This document shows, piece after piece, positions 57,722-64,000 of a stretch of 64,000 nucleotides of DNA. Every line of letters starts with the position of its first letter. Positions within the stretch are counted from its first letter, which is position 1. Origin of the DNA: Alisma plantago-aquatica (taxonomy: Eukaryota; Streptophyta; Magnoliopsida; Alismatales; Alismataceae); assembly GCA_963693085.1 (NCBI GenBank), contig OY856413.1, forward strand, positions 106,447,501 through 106,511,500, written 5' to 3'. Under the pieces are notes generated by a model, which saw nothing but the letters and a program-made list of their open reading frames with translations, was not told the origin of the DNA and did not search any database. The translations under genes were made by a program, and so were the position numbers.

Positions 57722-59722
57722 CCTTGGTCTTCCTATCACACCCTACAACATAACAAACGTTATCTGGACCCCTATTATTTCAAAAATAAACAAAAAACTC
57801 TCAAATTGGACAAATAACTTCCTCAATCTTTCTGGAAGACTCACCCTTCTAAATAGTGTCATCACACCCATTACTACACACTTCCTGAGTTGCATCCCTC
57901 TCCCTTCAAAAACAAAATCAATTCTAGACAAAATCAGGAGAAACTTTCTTTGGAATAACTTCCACAATTTGAAAAAATCAGGGAAACACTACCATCTAGT
58001 TAATTGGAAAACTATATCTGCTCCACTTGATCAGGGAGGTTGGGGCATCATAAACATTGAAACTCACGCTTTCTATCTTATAACAAAATTTATCAATAGT
58101 ATGTTCCAAAACAAACCAAAAATTTGGGCACAACTCATCAAACACAAATACTACCAAAAATCCCCTCCCTGGCATCCTGTCCCAAAAATATCAGCTTCCC
58201 CTCTTTGGAAATACATCAACAAAAATATCCAAAAAATCACTCAAATCATTAATACCCCCCACACTCACACCTAAATATCTCTTTCTGGTTTGATCCCTGG
58301 TTTGAAAACAACTCTGTCTTAAATCTTCGACCAACCCGGACTATCCCAAACAGATTACTCAAAATGAAGATCGATAAAGCTCTCCTCCTTATCACCAACA
58401 ACAGATCAAATTCTCTTAAAAGATGCATCCTCTTGCATCTTAGCCAAGACGAATTCAGTAATCTAAAATTCTATTTGGAAAACAATACCTCAAACATCAT
58501 AACATGGAAATGGGGTAGCACATTCTCGATTAAGCAAGCCTACTCCTTCCTTTCCTACAGAGGTTTGGCCCCACCCACCACAAAAATTTGGAAATAGAAT
58601 TGGCCTAAAAAATATAAAACATTTCTATGGCTTTTACTACATAACAAGTTGCTCACAGGTGAAAACCTTACAAAAAAGGGCTTCATTGGTCCTTTCAGAT
58701 GCTCACTATGCGAAATAAGTTTTGACTTAGTTGATCACATGTTCTTCAAGTGTATCTTTTCACAAAACATCTTCTCACACTACACACGAAACTGCATTCC
58801 TGAACTCAAGGAAGCAACATTCCCATCACAAATCACACCAAATAGACACTACAAAAACTTCAAGAGCAGTGATATTTTCACCACCATCAGTTGGAATCTC
58901 TGGAAAGAAAGAAACAATAGAATCTTCAACAACAACAAAGAATTGAGACAAAATATTATATCACAAATAGATGCAGATCTTCACATTCTAACAAAATGCA
59001 GGTAACCAAGTTGAAGGAGGACATGACGAATCTGATGAAGGTGAATCTGAAGCAAAGTTTTTGTGCGACCTCAAAGCTGTGGTTGATGACAAAACAGGAG
59101 TCAATATAGTCCAGAAACAACTTTGATTACACTTATCAGGAAGATGCTTTTTTTCAACAAACTTGGGATTATCCTCTTATTTTCTTAAAGAGGCTTGTTA
59201 AGGGGTGCCTCCCCCACTTCATCAGAACTTTGTTTTTATCTCCACTAGGCACAAACGTTAAGTTTTTTCTTTCAGTTTATGTTATTTTCATCATCTTGTA
59301 CGGAACTCACATAAGCAGGTGTTTGCTTGCTTCGATGTGTTTTTTTAATATATGCCATGAAATTTCCTCAAAAAAAAAGAGTGTCCTTGCTTGAGTTTGG
59401 CATCATCTAGGACGTGGATGAAGGCTTGGGCACATTATTTGGATGATAGTTGAGAAGTGACACCTCTCTAAGGTCTTTATACCATATATGTTATATGTGT
59501 TATCTTGTCCTTTAGTGTATCAGGTAGAGCTTGGAGTGTGTGTCACCCAAGAAGGTGTATCATCCATGGGAGATGACCACATGCACGATACACATCCTAG
59601 AGTGCATCACCAGGCAATGCATGTGAAGCTTGGGTGGCAACAAGTGGCGTTTAGAGCATGATCAAGTGGCATCTAAGCTTATGTGGTTATGACACCTTTC
59701 CTTTGCTACCTCTCTCTCCCTT

Positions 59723-59736
59723 GGTGTATATAACCC
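59723..59736 (+). promoter_or_regulatory. TATA box of the plus solo LTR (candidate)
   Basis: GTGTATATAACCCC, followed after about 465 bp by CTTAAGGTAGGTT with a consensus-like splice donor (60195). The minus solo LTR has the same order, with a GC in place of GT at the donor. Confidence 0.5.
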
Positions 59737-60019
59737 CTTTCCTCTTCACCCAAGTAACCCCTTTCATCTACCTTCTTTCCCCTTCCTGTATGGGACGAAC
59801 TTGGGATCTTAAGGAAATTCCCATGGAGCTTGGGAGGGTGAGCTCCTTGCCCAAGGAGACTTCTTGCTCAAGATCCGACCTTGGCGAGTCATGCTTCTTT
59901 GCTAGATTTTTCTTGTGCTTTCTTCTTCATCTCCTTCTTCCCCTCTCATCCATGGATGGGCCTTTGATGAGAGTAGGCAAGGCCGTGGTCCTCTCTCTCT
60001 CTCTTTTATTCTCAAGCTA

Positions 60020-60060
60020 AGCATAACCATGGCTTCTTCTTCTTCTTCTTCTTTTTCATC
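60020..60060 (+). repeat. (CTT)n microsatellite
   Basis: GGCTTCTTCTTCTTCTTCTT and onwards, downstream of the TATA box in the plus solo LTR. It produces Lys-rich or Ser/Phe-rich chance ORFs on either strand. Confidence 0.85.
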
Positions 60061-60399
60061 TTTTGTTTCTTAAAGAGATGATGATGGTGCCGAAGGCAAG
60101 TTTGGAGCTTTGGATGGGTGATCTTCATGGTGAGGAACGTGGGTTTTCTTCTTGGAACAGGAAGCTTGATGTCTTTCATGGAGATCCTCTTAAGGTAGGT
60201 TACATAACTCTTAACCATCTCTATTATGTTCACTCTCCATATGTGCATACATTGATTCTTGTCTTTAAATCGGTACCCTTCTCTATGATAGTTGTGTATG
60301 TGGAACTTGAGGTCTATTCTAATGGGAATGGTAACATTTTATTACTGTATTTATCTTTTTTTCCTTGTGAAAGATGGTAACAAGTGTCTTGAGGTTGAA

Positions 60400-61640
60400 G
60401 ATGACTAACCCAATATGGTGTCTTACCTGATATGGGGCTTTGCCCGATACTTGCCCAATATAGTATCTTGCCCATTAGGCTATGCCTTGGTTGATAGATT
60501 GTGAGAAATACCCCTCTCTCACTTTGTTGTTGATAAGTGAGCTTAGGACCCCTTGATCCAAGATATATGGTAGTGAGTTCTTAGGCAATACCCCTCTCTC
60601 ACTTAATTGTCTTGAGAGGTGAGCCTATGCTCTATATGATGGTTGGGCGACATAGAGTCTTGAGCAATAGGGTTGCCCTAACTCTAGATTGACTGATAGG
60701 GGTGCTCTTGTTGTGATGATCTCTTGGGCGTCATGGTGTGTTATCCAAGATAGTGATCCATGGATGACAAAGATATGAGGATGGACGTTATGGATGGTCC
60801 CTTGATATGCTGCCCGACATCATCAACCCTAAACTGATATGAGTGTGTATGTGTACATGGCTTGGGCGATACCAAGGTTATGTGCATGGCCAATACCCCC
60901 ACAAGGAGAGATGTTACCCTGGCCGATATTCCTTGCCCGATACATGCCTTCTCTTGGTTGGTTACTCGACATGAGTATGTGCTTGATAGTTTGGATGGTT
61001 CTAGGGTTGAAGGCTTGGCCGGTACATGTGTTGAGCCTGGGTGGTATAAGATCTTGGACGTTACAAGTTGAGGGTTGGATGATATGGTGTCATGAGTGAC
61101 ATAAGGACTAGTGAGGCTTGGGTGAACCAAGTATGATAGAGGTTGTTACACCTATATCTTGTTGAAAGAAATTAACCTAGATGTGGCAAGGAGGAAGTCA
61201 ATCCTGGTAGGGATGACCTAGAGAGCACCTTGGCGATTTTGGTGCTATGAGGTTCTTGGCCGACAAAATGGTGAGGTTTCTTAACCCAAGAGGATTAGAT
61301 GTATTGGTTGAGCATGGAACCCGACATGCTTAAGATCTATGAGTTTCTGATATCTGAGAAGGTGGTCTCTTGACAGTGATGGCCTAAGGTGTGTCTGGGC
61401 GATATGGCCTTTGGAGGTGTTCTTGCACGGTATGCCTGAAGGCATGGTGCTTAGGGTTGTTGGTGCCCAATATCCCTTTTGTTGAAGGATTGTTCTTTAC
61501 CTAATATCCTTGGGTGAGGATTGATACCCTACCCGACACCCCTTTAGTGAGGGTTCGTTGGTATTTGATGAGTTTTGGTAAAGGTAGGCGATACTGCTAG
61601 TGAGGGTTGTGCCCTGACCTGATAACCCTAAAAGTTATCT
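60400..61640. repeat. Degenerate GCCCGATAT/GGGCGATA repeat region of the plus solo LTR
   Basis: Many scattered variants such as TGCCCGATAC, TTGCCCAATAT, GGGCGATACC, GGGCGATATGG and ACCCGACACC. They occupy the LTR interval that in the minus solo LTR holds the AAACGGTCT palindromes. Probably an older, mutated palindrome array. Confidence 0.5.
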
Positions 61641-62224
61641 TGAACCTTATATGATAGTGTGTTATCTTGGTACCTTGAGCCCGTATCTTTGATCATGATG
61701 ATAAGACATGACGAATAGGTTGTGAATGTTAGTATGGGGGGTTATCTATGGTTGATGATAGGTGAACCTTTGATAATGCTTGATGGTTGTCCATAAAGAT
61801 GAATCCTAAGGGATGGCGTGCATGATGATACAAGATATAGGGTATGGTAATAGTAATGTGTATTTCTTAATACACCATCTATGACTTATGCTTCATGTGT
61901 TCATATTAATGGATGATTGTTCCAATCCTATAAACCTTAATCTTAATGATATGATAATCATGATATGTTCTTTAAAAATTGTATTTGGTGATCAAGTTAT
62001 ATCTTTGATATGCTCCCTAACCATACAAGTATTATCAACTGAATTCATAGCCAGGTAAGAGCTATGATGACTATATCATTATGTGCCTTGTGTGGAATTT
62101 GGTATATGAGAAATATCTGAGTAATGATGATGCGCCCTGTTGATAAGATAACATGTATCACCAGTATGATGAGGAAGGTCTGATGACCTGATAAAGACTG
62201 AGTGCCTAAATGAGGTGTTATTCT

Positions 62225-62750
62225 CTAGTGGTAACATGAGGGATTGATATCCCATGATGATGTATGATGATGAGGCCTTGAGAGGTAGTGGCTTTATGTG
62301 AAGAAATGAGGGATTGACATCCCATGGCAATATGATGATTTTTGAGGGCAATGAGAATAGCGGTAACACTGTGACACCAAAATAATGGAATCTAATGTTG
62401 TTCATGTTTTACATATGGTTGCTTAATACAACTTGGTTGCCCCAAAAATCCACTTAAAATGCATTAACTAAATACATATGAACTTTCATGTAGTTTGCCC
62501 TGGACATAGATCCATCATCATCAGGAACTGGTGATGGTGAAACGCGTTCTCCTGCGGGTTAACCTAGAGAACATATTGTTGAATATTTGGGGTTTCTCCT
62601 AGCCGAAAATAGGAGGATTAGAGTGCAACTGCGGTTGTAAACTCAAGATGTATATAAGAGCATGGTGAACAAGCCCATGGCTCAGTGTGTTGGAGCATGA
62701 ATGCATTCATGGCTCAGGAGCATGGTGAATAGGCCCGTGGCTCATGATAT
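62225..62750. repeat. Short duplicated segments in the plus solo LTR
   Basis: GAGGGATTGAYATCCCATG occurs twice (about 62229 and 62307), and GAGCATGGTGAAYARGCCC followed by RTGGCTCA twice (about 62660 and 62718). Both contain small inverted repeats. Confidence 0.55.
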
Positions 62751-63674
62751 ACTAGTGCCGAGACCTTACCAAGGCGGTCTAGATAAAAATGGTAGACTGT
62801 GTGAGCTAACCCCTGTGGCTGAGGCTACTCAAGAAAGAGACTGCGGTCCTACTTTGGTTATCATGCACTGACCACGAAGAGGTGAGGTTGTGGAGTCCGG
62901 CTCTTCCATTGATCTTGTATGGCACCGATTTTGGGCTTTGCTGTCGAAGGTTGGATTTGAGCGGTACGACTCACTTCCTCAGGGCATAATAATTTGTAAT
63001 CAAGCCATATAATATCTTTTCTTAGGGAAAATACGAAACATTGGTTGATGCCTTGGATGATGTAAGCTTTCTCATATGCTTTTAAATGGTCTTTTGTATA
63101 CATTTTCATATACATGTTCTTCATATTCCTTCTTACATAACTAGTTAGCTATTATCAGTTACATTGATCTATTTGTTCAGTTATATGTGATAATAATAAA
63201 GTTGGTAGGGGGTTATGTTTCTCGCTGGGACTGTGTGTCTCACCCCACTGGTTAATAACCCTTTTTAGGTGGACGTGCCTGGCGAGATGAAGATCTTGTG
63301 GCTGAGATGATATGTAGAGGAATCAGACCTGGTGGAATAGATAGTGTCTAGCAGTAGAGTCCTATGTGTCATCCCTGTACACTCAGGTGTTCGGGAGAGT
63401 TTTTTGATGTTTATGATAAGATGATCGATATGTGGTTTTTGGCTTCTGTTTATTGATGTAATAAATCATCATGTGGAACAATTCTTTCATGTAACGAGAC
63501 AATGGGAAATTATGTTGTAGCACCTTGAAAATATGTTATGAAAAGAAAGTGTTGGCTGAGATGCAACATGTCTCATCTTATGGTGCTTGTTGTAAATCAG
63601 TTTTAATTTCCCGTGATTTTTGGTAATCCGCTGGTTAGTATGTAATTGTGTTTTGTTCCAGATGGGATGTTTCA

Positions 63675-64000
63675 CCTAGGTACCAGATTACATGGCTCTA
63701 GATGAAAATAAGTAAAAAGACAAGAACTAAAGTAAAGAAAGAATTTATACTCATGTTACATATTTTCAACAATTTTTGATGTTAGATCCATGTATATAAA
63801 TTATATGAATGTTTTGTAGTATCTCATTACTCTTGTAATGTATTTCTAAGAATACTCATACCACTTACTGACATTGTTTTTCCAATGGATGGCTGGGTAC
63901 AATATGATCACAGGTAAGGAGCAAAACTAGGAGAAGTAGGATTGAGAGACGTGAGCACAAGTATAGAGACAAATAAGATTTGGCAGGGTGGAAACTATAA
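63675..64000. other. Right flank of the plus solo LTR, no gene seen
   Basis: The first five bases are the CCTAG target duplication. A GGTACCAGATTAC segment directly after could be read as a decayed Met primer site, which would make the LTR a 5' LTR of an element running off the window. The matching duplication argues for a solo LTR instead. Confidence 0.4.

Larger units (their letters stand above)
47845..59006 (+). pseudogene. LINE ORF2, 3' part: reverse transcriptase and zf-RVT, interrupted by Copia-B
   Basis: Segments 47,845-48,483 and 57,727-59,006 join in frame across Copia-B when one CCTTG copy is removed. The first holds QNAFLKNRTIQDAYL, AIKFDLEKAFDFVNW, NGLRQGDPLSPYLF and the catalytic FADD (IIQFADDTIIF). 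The second continues directly with GLPITPYN, then LSGRLTLLNSVI and GGWGIINIE, and ends with the zf-RVT region (FLWLLLHNKLLTGENL, CSLCEISFDLVDHMFFKC). Nonsense codons include TAA at 47943-47945, stops near 58272 and 58317, and one at about 58595. No separate RNase H domain is recognisable. 59007-59369 is the 3' UTR. Confidence 0.85.
33776..59378. mobile_element. L1-type LINE with internal inversion (twin-priming structure), holding two copia elements
   Basis: Minus-strand part: 5' UTR (about 47.84-47.19 kb), ORF1, then ORF2 endonuclease and the first reverse-transcriptase motifs, ending near 33.78 kb. Plus-strand part: from about 47,845 the rest of the reverse transcriptase, zf-RVT and 3' UTR, ending in an A-run (59370-59378). 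The halves meet head-to-head with the element's 5' end next to mid-reverse-transcriptase, and about 30-35 residues of reverse transcriptase are missing between them. Candidate target duplications are AGAGTTTCCCTT (33764-33775) and AGAGTGTCCTTG (59378-59389). Copia-A and Copia-B account for 18.4 kb of the span; the LINE itself is about 7.2 kb. Confidence 0.85.
33542..63674 (+). mobile_element. Solo LTR of the same family, plus strand, split by a LINE
   Basis: The start AGTAAGGACCCTGACC (33542) aligns with TGTAACATCCCTGACC of the other LTR; the end is GGGATGTTTCA (63674). An exact 5-bp duplication CCTAG lies at 33537-33541 and 63675-63679. The left piece (33542 to about 33775) continues at about 59390: the other LTR has TAGAGTATTTTTTATGACTC then TTGGCATCAT uninterrupted, while here TAGAGTTTCCCTT (33763) is separated from GAGTTTGGCATCAT (59393) by the LINE. 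Net LTR length is about 4.5 kb, close to the 4.65 kb of its relative. More diverged and presumably older than the minus copy. Confidence 0.72.

Noticed and set aside
60839..61130. Overlapping ORFs of 86-129 codons on both strands
   Set aside because: Within the degenerate repeat region of the plus solo LTR; no domain.
28356..63674. The two long LTRs as the LTR pair of a single retrotransposon
   Set aside because: They are in opposite orientation and each has its own flanking 5-bp duplication.

Overview
This is flowering-plant nuclear DNA, AT-rich and almost entirely made of transposable elements. The evidence is intron-containing plant-type genes, a plant CACTA (En/Spm) element, Ty1/copia retrotransposons with initiator-Met-tRNA primer sites, a plant L1-type LINE, very long solo LTRs and a non-autonomous hAT. 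I cannot name the species. The only host-gene sequence I recognise is the 3' end of a TOM1/TOM3-like (tobamovirus multiplication protein) membrane-protein gene at about 3.05-3.77 kb, with four consecutive exons or exon parts.

Layout. 0-12.7 kb: low-copy DNA with the TOM1-like gene tail, several local tandem duplications, a MITE-like element (4.73-5.07 kb), a 3.1-kb foldback-like element whose core is a degenerate satellite (5.5-8.6 kb) and a 0.9-kb hAT derivative (9009-9915). 12,719-28,210: one complete CACTA element bounded by CACTACTACAGAAA inverted ends and the 3-bp duplication ATT. It carries a TNP2-type transposase gene, a 13-exon second gene joining a Transposase_24-type region to an Ulp1/C48 protease domain, subterminal GCGTCGGTT palindromes, and an inserted SIRE-like non-autonomous copia element (17,923-23,737, duplication GAGAT). 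28,356-33,006: a 4.65-kb solo LTR on the minus strand. 33,542-63,674: a second solo LTR of the same family on the plus strand, split by a LINE.

The LINE (about 33.78-59.38 kb) looks like a twin-priming product. Its 5' part (5' UTR, ORF1, endonuclease, start of reverse transcriptase) lies inverted on the minus strand. Its 3' part (rest of reverse transcriptase, zf-RVT, poly-A) lies on the plus strand. Each half was then hit by a related copia element: Copia-A (minus, 36,876-46,031, duplication GTAGA) in ORF1, and Copia-B (plus, 48,484-57,721, duplication CCTTG) in the reverse transcriptase. Removing each insertion and one target-site copy restores the LINE reading frame. Copia-A keeps gag but its pol is eroded; Copia-B keeps an almost open pol but most of its gag is deleted.

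The most striking theme is that nearly every large element carries its own array of short CpG-containing palindromes in its LTR, leader or subterminal region. The motifs are GCGTCGGTT pairs (CACTA), TCGGTCGA/TCGACCGA (SIRE-like LTR), GAACCGATCGGTTC (Copia-A/B) and AAACGGTCT/AGACCGTTT and ACGGCCGT (minus solo LTR). In all three paired-LTR elements the main structural difference between the two LTRs is gain or loss of one palindrome unit. No gene in the window appears fully intact.
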